In this document: positions 52,923 through 61,643 of the stretch, piece after piece
Numbering within the stretch: position 1 is the stretch's first letter
How the letters are laid out: every line of letters starts with the position of its first letter
Assembly (NCBI RefSeq): GCF_004342985.1
Contig: NZ_SMBO01000001.1
Span: 1,426,001-1,490,000, forward strand
Length of the DNA: 64,000 nucleotides
Source of the DNA: Novosphingobium sp. PhB57
GTDB lineage: Bacteria > Pseudomonadota > Alphaproteobacteria > Sphingomonadales > Sphingomonadaceae
Reading direction: 5' to 3'
Position numbers and translations under genes: made by a program
The notes under the pieces: generated by a model
Told to the model about the DNA's origin: nothing
Seen by the model: only the letters and a program-made list of their open reading frames with translations
The model's database searches: none

Positions 52923-54356
52923 TCAGAGGCCGGCCTTTACCGGCGCCGCGCGAATCTGCTCGATCCACGGATCGCGCTCGAAGCGCGCCGTGCCATCGGC
53001 TGCAAAGTCGAGAAGATCCCCGCCCTCCCCGGCGCGCGGCGACCACTTCGGCAAGGAGGTGCCGTTGGGATCGCCGGTCCGCGCGAAATTCACGAGATAG
53101 GCGCTGACGATCCCGCCCATCGCCTTGTCCCGCGCACTGGTCCGGTCTCCATATTTCACCGCCTGGGTATCGAGGAAGAACGGGATGTCGGTAGCGTGGC
53201 CGGCGCCCTTGCCGCCGCCTTCCAGCGAGGACGCAACGTAGGAGAAGCGGTACTCGTAGACCGCAACGCCCGCCTTGGCGACAAGGTCGGAGATCTGCCG
53301 CGCGCCGGCTACCATGCCGCCACTGACGCCGCCGATGTCGTCGCTGGTCGCGCCGATCATCATCGGAACGTGGTGGAAACGGCTGGTTTCATAAGCCTTG
53401 CGCTGGTCCACCGCTATGCGGCCATCGGAGAAGGGACTGGCGAAGGTCCGCAAGCCCCCGGGCGGCGTGAACAGCGCCGCGAGATTGAGACCGTCGATCA
53501 CTTGCTCGGCCGTCAATCCGCGCAATTTCGCCAGAGCCTCCGGGTCGCCCGGAGCGATGCCCTTGGACTGCCCGAAGCGGCCACCGATCTCTTCCGCCGC
53601 GGCAAGATCCGGATTGGCCAGGCTCGTGCCGTTCCCGCCCGACATCACGACCGCTTTGTGAAACAGGCCATCGGCCTCGGGCGAGGTCACGAGATTGTTC
53701 ACCGACATGCCGCCGGCGCTCTCGCCGATGATGGTGACATTGGCCGGATCGCCCCCGAAAGCAGCGATGTTGCGCTGAACCCAGCGCAGCGCGGCCAGCT
53801 GGTCCATGTAGCCGTAGTTGCCCACCATGCCGCCGTCCTCCGCCGCCCGGGTAAGCGCCGAATGCGCGAAAGTCCCGAAGCGACCGATGCGGTAGTTGAA
53901 GCTGAAGAACAGGACGCCCTGCCGCGCCAGTTCCGCGCCGGAATAGGTCGGCGGCGAAGCGCCCCCGTTCACGAAGCCGCCGCCGTAGATCCACACGACC
54001 ACCGGCAGCTTGCCCTTGGCTGCGGCAGGACGCCAGACATTGGCGTAGAGGCAATCCTCGGCAGGCGGCGTGCCGAGCGGCGCCGCGTCGCCGTCGAAGG
54101 GCTTCTGCATGCAGTCATGGCCATAAGTCGTGGCCTCGCGGGTTCCCTGCCAGGCGGCGGCGGGTTGCGGCGCGCGCCAGCGCAAGGGACCGACCGGCGG
54201 CGCGGCGAAAGGAATGCCCTTCCAGCTGTCGACGCCGTTCTCGACGCGGCCGGCCAGCTTGCCGCCCTCGACGACCGCTTCCGGCCGGGGACCGGCCTGC
54301 GCGCCGCAGGAGGCAGCAAACACGCCTACGAACGCCAGCATGTACCTGTATTTCAT
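52923..54356 (-). CDS. Secreted type B carboxylesterase
   Basis: A 477-residue alpha/beta hydrolase with a signal peptide (KYRYMLAFVGVFAASCGAQA; the Cys suggests possible lipidation). The family signatures EDCLYANVW, PVVVWIYGGGFVNGGA and the nucleophile elbow IIGESAGGMSV are clear. The His lies in GHATDIPFFL. It hydrolyses esters in the periplasm or outside; substrate unknown. The start at 54356 removes a false Arg/Cys-rich extension. Confidence 0.9.
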   Translation of the reverse strand: MKYRYMLAFVGVFAASCGAQAGPRPEAVVEGGKLAGRVENGVDSWKGIPFAAPPVGPLRWRAPQPAAAWQGTREATTYGHDCMQKPFDGDAAPLGTPPAEDCLYANVWRPAAAKGKLPVVVWIYGGGFVNGGASPPTYSGAELARQGVLFFSFNYRIGRFGTFAHSALTRAAEDGGMVGNYGYMDQLAALRWVQRNIAAFGGDPANVTIIGESAGGMSVNNLVTSPEADGLFHKAVVMSGGNGTSLANPDLAAAEEIGGRFGQSKGIAPGDPEALAKLRGLTAEQVIDGLNLAALFTPPGGLRTFASPFSDGRIAVDQRKAYETSRFHHVPMMIGATSDDIGGVSGGMVAGARQISDLVAKAGVAVYEYRFSYVASSLEGGGKGAGHATDIPFFLDTQAVKYGDRTSARDKAMGGIVSAYLVNFARTGDPNGTSLPKWSPRAGEGGDLLDFAADGTARFERDPWIEQIRAAPVKAGL

Positions 54357-54447
54357 CGGATCCCCGCTGCAGACAGCCTCTTCGAAAGCAGTCTGGCATG
54401 CGGCCGTGCAGCCACGCAAGCGAGATCGCCCGCGCTCAGGCGCAACG

Positions 54448-54486
54448 CAAAAACGCCCCGCTTCCTCCGAAGAAAAAGCGGGGCGT
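54448..54486 (-). terminator. Terminator of the DEAD-box helicase gene
   Basis: 11-bp stem ACGCCCCGCTT/AAGCGGGGCGT (54453-54463, 54476-54486), followed on the minus strand by TTTTTG, 52 bp past the helicase stop. Confidence 0.85.
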
Positions 54487-54537
54487 CTTGGAATTATCTG
54501 GAAAAACACCCCTCAGGGCATTCTCCCGACCGTGCGC

Positions 54538-55992
54538 TCAGGCGAGCGCCGAAACGTGGAGGAATTCCGGGATCGGGCCGTTCCAGCCGTCGTCAGCCGG
54601 CTCCTGATCGCGGCGGCGCGACCGGTTGCCATCCGAACGGCGCTCGCGGCGCTGTTCTTCCCCGCGGCTTTCGCGGCGCGGTGCACGGTCTTCGCGGGCA
54701 GGCCGCTCTTCGCGAACCGGCGCGCGCTCTTCACTGGCGACTCGCTCTTCACTGGCGACTCGCTCTTCGCGCACCGGGCGCTCCTCACGGGCCGGGCGCT
54801 CTTCGCGGGCCGAAGACCGCTCACGCTTTTCACGGCGGGGCTTCTCTTCACGGGCCGGAGCTTCAGGGGCCTCCTCATCCGCCATCTGATAGACCGGGAT
54901 CTTCCCGCCAGTGAGCTTTTCGACATTGTCGATCGCCTCGGCATCTTCCGGGGTCACGAACGTGAAAGCACGGCCCGATGCGCCGCCACGGCCCGTGCGG
55001 CCGATGCGGTGCACATAGTCGTCCGGGTGCCAGGGCGTATCGAAGTTGAAGACGTGGCTTACACCCTTCACATCCAGGCCGCGGGCAGCGACATCGGACG
55101 CGACGAGGATGTTCACCGCACCATCCTTGAACCGCTGCAGCTCTGCCAGACGGGCGGGCTGGTCCATGTCGCCATGGATCTCGCCGGCCGCGAAACCGTG
55201 CTGTTTCAGGCTCTTGGCCAGTTCGCGAACGGTAGTCTTGCGGTTGGCGAAGACGATCGCGGTGGAGACATTGTCAGTGCGCAGCAGGTCGCGCAGCACT
55301 TCGCGCTTCTTGCGCGACTGCACCGCCACCTTGTGCTGGACGATATTGGTGTTCGCCGTCGCCGGGCGGGCGACTTCGATATATTTCGGGTTGGTCAGGA
55401 AGCGGTCTGCCAGCTTCTTGATCACCGGCGGCATCGTTGCCGAGAACAGCAGCGTTTGCCGGGTGGTGGGCAGCTTGGAGCAGATCGTCTCGATGTCGGG
55501 GATGAAGCCCATGTCGAGCATGCGGTCCGCCTCGTCGATGACGAGCAGTTCGCAACCCGTGAGCATGATCTTGCCGCGCTCGAACAGGTCCATCAGGCGG
55601 CCCGGAGTCGCGATCAGCACGTCGACGCCGCTTGACAGCGCCTTGAGCTGATCACCCATCTGCACGCCGCCGATCAGCAGCGCCATCTTCAGATCGTGGT
55701 TCTTGCCGTACTTCTCGAAGTTTTCGGCGACCTGCGCAGCGAGTTCGCGCGTCGGCTCGAGAATCAGCGAACGCGGCATCAGCGCGCGGCGTCGGCCATG
55801 CGCGAGAATGTCGATCATCGGCAGCACGAAGCTGGCCGTCTTGCCGGTCCCGGTCTGGGCGATGCCGATAAGGTCCTTCATCATCAGGACCGGCGGGATG
55901 GCTTGCGCCTGAATGGGAGTCGGCTCGCTATAGCCAGCGGTTTCAACCGCTTGCAGCAGTTCGTCAGACAGGCCGAGATCGGCAAAGTTCAT
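54538..55992 (-). CDS. DEAD-box ATP-dependent RNA helicase (RhlE-like)
   Basis: A 484-residue helicase. Core motifs: PTPIQAQAIP (Q motif), AQTGTGKT, PTRELA, VIDEADRMLDMGF, FSATMP, VFANRK, ASDVAARGLD and HRIGRTGRGG. The C-terminal ~90 residues are Arg/Glu-rich with EERPAREERPVREERVASEE-type repeats, likely an RNA-binding tail. It probably remodels RNA in ribosome assembly or decay. Start at 55992 (MNFADLGLS) by family. Confidence 0.93.
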   Translation of the reverse strand: MNFADLGLSDELLQAVETAGYSEPTPIQAQAIPPVLMMKDLIGIAQTGTGKTASFVLPMIDILAHGRRRALMPRSLILEPTRELAAQVAENFEKYGKNHDLKMALLIGGVQMGDQLKALSSGVDVLIATPGRLMDLFERGKIMLTGCELLVIDEADRMLDMGFIPDIETICSKLPTTRQTLLFSATMPPVIKKLADRFLTNPKYIEVARPATANTNIVQHKVAVQSRKKREVLRDLLRTDNVSTAIVFANRKTTVRELAKSLKQHGFAAGEIHGDMDQPARLAELQRFKDGAVNILVASDVAARGLDVKGVSHVFNFDTPWHPDDYVHRIGRTGRGGASGRAFTFVTPEDAEAIDNVEKLTGGKIPVYQMADEEAPEAPAREEKPRREKRERSSAREERPAREERPVREERVASEERVASEERAPVREERPAREDRAPRRESRGEEQRRERRSDGNRSRRRDQEPADDGWNGPIPEFLHVSALA

Positions 55993-56239
55993 AGACAGAC
56001 AGGTCTCATAGGCAGGAGTCTTGCGAGAATGCAGGGTACTTCGATTATGTCGCGGCGCGGCAGCGAGACCCGAATCATATGATTCACGCGCATGCCAATC
56101 GTACACCTGCGCGCCGCCTAGGCGGGAAATACCGCAGAAGTCAAGGAAATCCACGCCCTGCCCGCTTCAGGCTGCAAGATTCGCCTTCGCAAAAGCCGCG
56201 CGAAACGCATCTGCCGCCCCGCGCGCGTTCCGTGACAGC

Positions 56240-56848
56240 CTATCGCGCCACCACAAGCTGACGGATGCGTGACAGCTTGCAGGTCGTGCCGCTGCGCGAA
56301 AGCAACTCGTCACGATCGATGCAAAGCTGGCCGTCGGACGTGCGGGAAAGCAGGAAACCCGAGTAAAATGCGCCTGCCCGACACCCGCGCTCCAGGTCCG
56401 CGCCCACCACGCGGCGATCGCGCATGAACAACAGCAGGCGGCTCTGACCGTCGGGCTGGACCCCGGCGATCCCGGACATCGGCAGGCACTTGCCGATCTT
56501 GCGTTCCGAATAACGCGGCCGATCGTCCTCGCGCCCCGGCATGCCCATGAGCATTTCCGGCGGAGCGGGCATCTGCGCGCGCGGGCTGATTCGGATGGTC
56601 ATGCGCTGCTCGATTCGCACCTGCCAGGCACTGTCCGGCTCGACATGCTCGAAAGCCTCGGCGGCGAAGCGCCAGGCGCTGGGCGAATCGGGCAGTTCTT
56701 CCGGCCAGACGTAGCCCTGCTCAGCCGGCGCGGCCGTGGCAGCGGGCGTTTCCGGACGATCTTCGTGCTTCGCGCGCCCACCTCCGCCCAGGCCGACTGC
56801 GGGAAGCAGCAGCGCAAACGGATAGAGCAGGACGGAAGCGAGATTCAT
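56240..56848 (-). CDS. Secreted hypothetical protein
   Basis: A 202-residue protein with a short hydrophobic N-terminus (NLASVLLYPFALLLPAVGLGGG), a linker, and a domain with WRFAAEAFEHVEPDSAWQVRIEQ and KCLPMSGIAGVQPDGQSRLLLFM. Three Cys residues near the end suggest a disulphide. No family recognised. It is divergent from the FAD dehydrogenase gene. Confidence 0.65.
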   Translation of the reverse strand: MNLASVLLYPFALLLPAVGLGGGGRAKHEDRPETPAATAAPAEQGYVWPEELPDSPSAWRFAAEAFEHVEPDSAWQVRIEQRMTIRISPRAQMPAPPEMLMGMPGREDDRPRYSERKIGKCLPMSGIAGVQPDGQSRLLLFMRDRRVVGADLERGCRAGAFYSGFLLSRTSDGQLCIDRDELLSRSGTTCKLSRIRQLVVAR

Positions 56849-57015
56849 GAAAAGGAACGGTCCCCGGGCGCGCTTTAACCGTCGCCATAGCGCAGGAGCT
56901 TGAACCAGCGCTTAACTCGGCGCAACGCCAACCGCCTTCCTATCCCGCGAAGAGTGCTGCCTATCTTGCGAAGAGTGCTGGTGAAACCTGTTCGCGCCTG
57001 TGCCATATCGCCCCC

Positions 57016-58437
57016 ATGACCCATACCGACAGCTTTCTCGCCGAAGCCGCCGACCTGCTCGGTCCGCGTGGATTCACCACCGATGCGGAACTCGTCACGC
57101 CCTGGCTGACCGACTGGCGCGGCCGTTACACCGGCGCGGCCATGGCGCTCGCCTCGCCGGCCGATGCCGAGGAAGTCTCCGCGCTTCTGCGGCTCTGCTC
57201 GAAGCACGGCGTGCCGATCGTACCGCAGGGCGGCAACAGCGGCATGTCCGGTGGCGCGACCCCGGACGCCACCGGTTCGGCGCTGCTCCTGTCGCTGCGC
57301 CGGATGAATGCGATTCGCGCGCTCGATGCCGAGGCCCGGCAAGTGACCTGCGAGGCGGGGGTCGTTCTCCAGACGCTTCACGAAGCCGCCGAAGCGCAGG
57401 ACTTGCGTTTCCCCCTCTCGCTCGGCGGCAAGGGCTCCGCCACGGTCGGCGGCCTGATCTCGACCAATGCCGGCGGCACCCAGGTGCTGCGCCATGGTTC
57501 GATGCGGGCCTTGGTGCTGGGGTTGGAAGCCGTCATGGCCGATGGCCGGATCTTCTCGATGCTGACGCCGCTCAAGAAGGACAACCGCGGTTTCGATCTC
57601 AAGCAATTGCTGATCGGATCCGAAGGGACGATGGGCGTGGTCACCGCCGCAACCCTCGCCCTGCTCCCGGCCGTCGCCGAACGCGTGGTCATCTGGGCAG
57701 GTGTTCCCTCGCTGGGCGCAGCGCGAAAGCTCCTGCTCCACTGCGAGGCGGCGGCCGGAGAAGCGCTCGAAGGCTTCGAAGTGCTGCCGCAAGCCTGCCT
57801 CGAAGCCGTGCTCGACCACTTGCCCGATGCGCGCGCGCCGCTTGCAGACGCGCATGCCTGGCACGTCCTGATCGAAGTGGTGGCGGACCGCTCGGCAGCC
57901 GCGACCTTGCGGGACCGCTGCGAAGCGATGATGGCCGATGCCTTCGAGGCCGAACTGGTGGAGGACGCCGCCATGTCCGCCAGCGAAGCCCAGGCTGAGG
58001 CAATGTGGCTCCTGCGCGAATCGATCTCGCCCGCCGAGCGGGCCCGCGGTCCGGCGGTCCAGCATGACATTTCGGTGCCGGTCGAAAAGATGCCCGACTT
58101 CGTGGAAACGACCATCCCGATGATCGAGGCGAAATGGCCCGGCACCGAAGCCATCGCTTTTGGACATCTCGGAGACGGCAACGTGCATTACCACGTCATC
58201 GCCCCCAGCGTGACCGACGGCCCCGCCTGGCAGGCCGGCGAGGGCAAGGCGATCAGCCGCTACGTCCACGACCTCGTCACCGAATGGGGCGGCTCGATCT
58301 CGGCCGAGCACGGCATCGGCCAGCTCAAGCGCGACGAACTGGCGCGCCTCGGCGATCCGGTGGCCCTATCCATCCTGCGCGCGGTGAAACAGGCACTCGA
58401 CCCGCAAGGGCTGCTCAATCCCGGCAAGCTGATCTGA
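57016..58437 (+). CDS. FAD-linked oxidoreductase (D-2-hydroxyacid dehydrogenase-like)
   Basis: A 473-residue member of the vanillyl-alcohol-oxidase/GlcD fold. FAD-binding parts: VPIVPQGGNSGMSGGA and GGKGSATVGGLISTNAGGTQVLRHG. C-terminal cap: FGHLGDGNVHYH with a metal-binding His, WGGSISAEHGIG and NPGKLI. The pattern is closest to D-2-hydroxyglutarate or D-lactate dehydrogenases; the substrate is not fixed by sequence alone. Confidence 0.9.
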   Translation: MTHTDSFLAEAADLLGPRGFTTDAELVTPWLTDWRGRYTGAAMALASPADAEEVSALLRLCSKHGVPIVPQGGNSGMSGGATPDATGSALLLSLRRMNAIRALDAEARQVTCEAGVVLQTLHEAAEAQDLRFPLSLGGKGSATVGGLISTNAGGTQVLRHGSMRALVLGLEAVMADGRIFSMLTPLKKDNRGFDLKQLLIGSEGTMGVVTAATLALLPAVAERVVIWAGVPSLGAARKLLLHCEAAAGEALEGFEVLPQACLEAVLDHLPDARAPLADAHAWHVLIEVVADRSAAATLRDRCEAMMADAFEAELVEDAAMSASEAQAEAMWLLRESISPAERARGPAVQHDISVPVEKMPDFVETTIPMIEAKWPGTEAIAFGHLGDGNVHYHVIAPSVTDGPAWQAGEGKAISRYVHDLVTEWGGSISAEHGIGQLKRDELARLGDPVALSILRAVKQALDPQGLLNPGKLI

Positions 58438-58577
58438 CAGGATAATATCGCCGAACACGCCGCCGAAGGCCGACTCGCGCAATATCCCCGTTCCGGCGGG
58501 GCCGGCGCTTGCGCCCGCCCCGCGCAGCCCCTAAAGCGACGCCTTCAAAATTTCCCTGTCTTGCGGAGAGTATCGCA

Positions 58578-59348
58578 ATGGCCACCGCGCCGCAGAATCC
58601 TGCCCTGCCCCTGTTCTACAAGGACCTCGTGCCGCTCAATTCGCAGCAGCACACCACCTGGAAGACCCGCTCGACCGATAAGGCGACCTGGCTCGTCGGC
58701 GTGAATTCGATTCCGCTGACCGTCGAGGAATTCCCGCAGGCGCAGCGCAACTTCCCGATCATCTTCACGGCAGGCGAAAATCCGGTCCCGCTGGTGCTGA
58801 TGGGCATGAACGAAGGCGTGAACGTCTACGTCGACGAAGACGGCACCGTGAACACCCCGGTCTACATCCCGGCCTACGCGCGCCGCTATCCCTTCATGCT
58901 GGCACGCCTGCGTCCCGACGCCGAGGAACTGTCGCTCTGCATCGATCCGACCAGCGACCTGGTGGGTGAAGGCGACGAGGGCGAAGCCCTGTTCAACGGC
59001 ACCGAGCCGACCGAAGCCACGACCAACATGCTCAAGTTCTGCGAGAACTTCGAGATCGCCGGCACCAAGACCGCCAACTTCATGGCGGAACTGGCCAAGC
59101 ACAACCTGTTGATGGACGGCGAGCTGAACATCGATATCGGCACCGGCCAGCCCTTCACGTATCGCGGCTTCCAGATGGTCGACGAGAACAAGCTGCGCGA
59201 AATGCGCGGTGACGTTCTGCGCCAGTGGAACCAGAACGGCATGCTGCCGCTGATCTACGCCCACCTCTTCTCGCTCGACCTCGTACGCGAGATCTTCGGC
59301 CGCCAGGTTTCGCAGGGCAAGGGCCCGCAGATCCTGCCGAGCGCCTGA
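58578..59348 (+). CDS. sapC: SapC-family protein
   Basis: A 256-residue protein with the SapC pattern: FYKDLVPLNSQQHTTWK, FPIIFTAGENPVPLVLMGM, YIPAYARRYPFMLARL and QMVDENKLREM. SapC was named from Campylobacter surface-layer loci; in proteobacteria the role is unknown. The start at 58578 has GCGGAGAG upstream. It ends in a nested palindrome. Confidence 0.9.
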   Translation: MATAPQNPALPLFYKDLVPLNSQQHTTWKTRSTDKATWLVGVNSIPLTVEEFPQAQRNFPIIFTAGENPVPLVLMGMNEGVNVYVDEDGTVNTPVYIPAYARRYPFMLARLRPDAEELSLCIDPTSDLVGEGDEGEALFNGTEPTEATTNMLKFCENFEIAGTKTANFMAELAKHNLLMDGELNIDIGTGQPFTYRGFQMVDENKLREMRGDVLRQWNQNGMLPLIYAHLFSLDLVREIFGRQVSQGKGPQILPSA

Positions 59349-59370
59349 GAACCAGCGGCTAAACCCGCTC

Positions 59371-59410
59371 GGAGCGGAGGTTTATGACAAATTTGTCACA
59401 CCTCCGCTCC
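59371..59410. terminator. Nested palindrome after sapC
   Basis: Outer arms GGAGCGGAGGT/ACCTCCGCTCC (59371-59381, 59400-59410) enclose the perfect 14-bp palindrome TGACAAATTTGTCA (59385-59398). It can form a long hairpin after sapC. No T run follows; the inner palindrome could also be a protein-binding site. Confidence 0.6.
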
Positions 59411-59472
59411 ATTATGCGACGCTATCCAAACGCGCTCTTGCAAAACATATGTTGCGTACCCCATTCTAGGGG

Positions 59473-59500
59473 TTGAATGTGCGATCAGGCTTGCTATGTT
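59473..59500 (+). promoter_or_regulatory. Probable promoter of the small RNA
   Basis: TTGAAT (59473-59478), a 16-bp spacer, then TATGTT (59495-59500). It would start transcription near 59506, just before the first arm of the candidate RNA. Confidence 0.55.
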
Positions 59501-59505
59501 AGGGC

Positions 59506-59607
59506 TACCTGATCGGCGCTACCCTCATGGCCCGGTCAGGCTGGTGCACATCGTGCACCTCCTCCCTGAACCTTGGCCACCTCGCGCATTGCGCGAGGTG
59601 GTTTTTT
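59506..59607 (+). ncRNA. Candidate stand-alone small RNA of about 100 nt
   Basis: Between sapC and a convergent gene, with no ORF. Three elements in order: stem CCTGATCGG/CCGGTCAGG (59508-59516, 59532-59540, one wobble); stem GGTGCAC/GTGCACC (59543-59549, 59553-59559); unpaired TCCTCCCTGAACC (59560-59572), which resembles an anti-Shine-Dalgarno loop; then an 11-bp terminator CCACCTCGCGC/GCGCGAGGTGG followed by six T (59577-59607). The promoter upstream fits. An alternative pairing CGATCAGG/CCTGATCG (59482-59489, 59508-59515) exists in the DNA upstream. Target mRNAs unknown. Confidence 0.7.
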
Positions 59608-59691
59608 ATGGGCTCAAGCGGTTCTGAAGACCGCATCGCCTGCGGGCATTTTCCAGATCCCAGATATACGCGATTTCGAGCCGCGGCCGGG

Positions 59692-60642
59692 CTATTCGGC
59701 CGCCTGCGCCATACCCCTGCCCGAATCCTGCGCCAGCTCGCAGACGGTCGCAGCCAGCTGGCGTACCAGCCCTGACAGCAGTTCTATCACCGCCTCCATG
59801 CCCGGACCCGGCTCCAGCAGACGCGAATCGAGGTAGCAGCTGCGGTCGATCTCCAGCTGCATGGCATGGATCGCCTCGGCAGGCCGCCCATGTCGCTCCA
59901 GCACATATCCGCCCGCGTAGGGACGATTGTGCGACGCTTCCCACCCATGATGCGCAAAGTGCGAGAAACAGGCTCCCACGAGGCTACCGTGGCAACTGGC
60001 ACCGAACTTGTCCCCCACCACGAAACGCACAGGCTCGGAGCCAAGCCGCGCCGCCAGCGGGGGCATGGAATGGAGGTCGAGCAGCAACGCCGCCCCCCAG
60101 CGCTCACGCAGGCCGCTCAAGGCGCTCGCCAGGGCCGCATGGTAAGGTTCATGCACCCCGTCGATCCGAGCCCTGAGATCGCTCTCCTCGAGCCGGCCGC
60201 GCCAGATTTCCCCGACACCGGGAAGGCGGCGCGGTATCAGCCCCAGTCCGCTTCGCACCCGCCGACTCGGCAATCCGCGATGCCCGGCAGGGCGCGACGC
60301 GCGCGAAAACATGTCCCAGTCGACATCGTCGGGCGCGCGGTTGAGATCGATCATCGCGCGCGGCGCCTGGGCGAACAGCAGCGATGCGCCCGTCGCCCGC
60401 GCCACGCCCTTGGCGATGCGATCGACAAGGCGATCCTCCAGCCTGATCGAGACGGTTTCCGGCTGCCGCATGTCCTTGAGAAGCGACGAAGGATAGGCCC
60501 GCCCGGCATGAGGCGCAGCGATCAGGACGGGAATGGCCGAAGGCTCGGGCGCTGAAAGGACGAAAGCGGGAATGCCGGGAGCGCCGGGAATGCGGCCTCC
60601 GGCACCTTGTTGCGAATCATTCGCGCCCAATGGATCGATCAT
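59692..60642 (-). CDS. N-formylglutamate amidohydrolase-family protein
   Basis: A 316-residue hydrolase of the N-formylglutamate amidohydrolase (FGase) family: VLIAAPHAGRAYP, RLEDRLVDRIAKGVA, FAQAPRAMIDLNRAP and LLLDLHSMPP carry the metal-binding and Arg residues. FGase releases formate from N-formylglutamate in histidine use; related members may hydrolyse other amides. No other hut gene is near, so the pathway is uncertain. Start at 60642 by family length. Confidence 0.85.
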   Translation of the reverse strand: MIDPLGANDSQQGAGGRIPGAPGIPAFVLSAPEPSAIPVLIAAPHAGRAYPSSLLKDMRQPETVSIRLEDRLVDRIAKGVARATGASLLFAQAPRAMIDLNRAPDDVDWDMFSRASRPAGHRGLPSRRVRSGLGLIPRRLPGVGEIWRGRLEESDLRARIDGVHEPYHAALASALSGLRERWGAALLLDLHSMPPLAARLGSEPVRFVVGDKFGASCHGSLVGACFSHFAHHGWEASHNRPYAGGYVLERHGRPAEAIHAMQLEIDRSCYLDSRLLEPGPGMEAVIELLSGLVRQLAATVCELAQDSGRGMAQAAE

Positions 60643-60819
60643 GCCCACTACGCTGGCCCTTTCCAGTCCCGCTGTCAAAGCGTCCCGATCCCGATCACTT
60701 CGTAATCCTAGCGAGAATTTTAACCAGACAGGGGTTATGGCTTGGAGCATAAGAGCGTGCGACGCGCCACCCGACGAATCTGGCCGTGGTTTGGCCCCGA
60801 ATCTGGATATGAAAACGCG

Positions 60820-61194
60820 ATGATCCGCATCCTGCTTGCCGAAGACGACCAGGCCATGCGCACTTATCTTGCCCGCGCGCTGGAAAACGCCGGCTATGAT
60901 GTGCTGGCCGTCGATCGCGGCACCGAGGCCCTGCCTTATTTGGAAAGAGACCACTTCGACCTTCTGCTTTCGGACATCGTCATGCCCGAAATGGACGGAA
61001 TCGAACTGGCGCAGCGCTGCGCCGAAGTTTCTCCGATGACCAAGGTGATGTTCATCACCGGCTTCGCCGCCGTGTCCCTGCGCGCCAGCCGAGAGGCGCC
61101 GCACGCCAAGGTCCTGTCCAAGCCTTTCCATCTGCGTGATATCGTTATGGAAGTTCAGCGCGTATTCGGCCTTTCGGAGCACGCGCGGCTCTGA
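60820..61194 (+). CDS. cpdR: Response regulator CpdR
   Basis: A 124-residue single receiver domain: ILLAEDDQAMRTYLARALE, phospho-acceptor Asp in LLLSDIVMPEMDG, ITGFAAVSL and the Lys in VLSKPFHL. The sequence matches CpdR, which in Caulobacter acts as an adaptor that directs ClpXP to proteolyse cell-cycle proteins when dephosphorylated. Neighbouring an FGase-type gene is common in alphaproteobacteria. ATG 60820 by family. Confidence 0.92.
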   Translation: MIRILLAEDDQAMRTYLARALENAGYDVLAVDRGTEALPYLERDHFDLLLSDIVMPEMDGIELAQRCAEVSPMTKVMFITGFAAVSLRASREAPHAKVLSKPFHLRDIVMEVQRVFGLSEHARL

Positions 61195-61250
61195 TCGAAA
61201 CTATCCACAGGGCTATCGACAGGCCCAAAGAAGTTTTTTGAAAAAACCGG

Positions 61251-61278
61251 TTGCCAACCCTCGGGACCACCGTTAGAG
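61251..61278 (+). promoter_or_regulatory. Probable promoter of tRNA-Val
   Basis: TTGCCA (61251-61256), 16-bp spacer, TTAGAG (61273-61278), about 50 bp before the tRNA. The pattern fits sphingomonad-type stable RNA promoters. Confidence 0.6.
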
Positions 61279-61330
61279 GGCCACTCCACCGAGCGGCACA
61301 CAATGCCGCAACGGACCGACCGAATGGTGT

Positions 61331-61405
61331 GGGCGTATAGCTCAGTGGTAGAGCACTATGTTGACATCGTAGGGGTCGCAAGTTCAATCCTTGCTACGCC
61401 CACCA
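61331..61405 (+). tRNA. tRNA-Val (GAC)
   Basis: 75 nt including CCA. Acceptor GGGCGTA/TACGCCC; D-arm AGCTCAGTGGTAGAGC; anticodon stem CTATG/CGTAG with loop TTGACAT, giving anticodon GAC (reads GUC/GUU); T-arm GTTCAATCC. Confidence 0.95.
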
Positions 61406-61413
61406 TTCGGACA

Positions 61414-61435
61414 GTCGGCCAGAACTAGGGCCGAC
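61414..61435 (+). terminator. Hairpin after tRNA-Val
   Basis: Stem GTCGGCC/GGCCGAC (61414-61420, 61429-61435) with a short loop, 8 bp past the tRNA 3' end. The T run is weak. Confidence 0.5.
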
Positions 61436-61643
61436 CTTCCCCAAATCTCTACAATTTGACGGAACGCGGATTGCCGCGGCGGCGGCCAGTTTGGTTCCCC
61501 CCCGGACGATCGCCAGCGCGTAATGCGCGGCGCGCAACTCCGCCCCCGCGCAAAGCGGGTGCCCTGCCCGACAGCGCCTTGCCAGCCGTGCCCCGCCTGC
61601 CTAAGAGACCCCCAATTTCTCACCTCCAGGGGAGTTTTCCGGA

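Noticed and set aside
61195..61215. DnaA box near CTATCCACA after cpdR
   Set aside because: A single near-match (8 of 9) without further boxes, AT-rich DNA or replication genes is not evidence of an origin.
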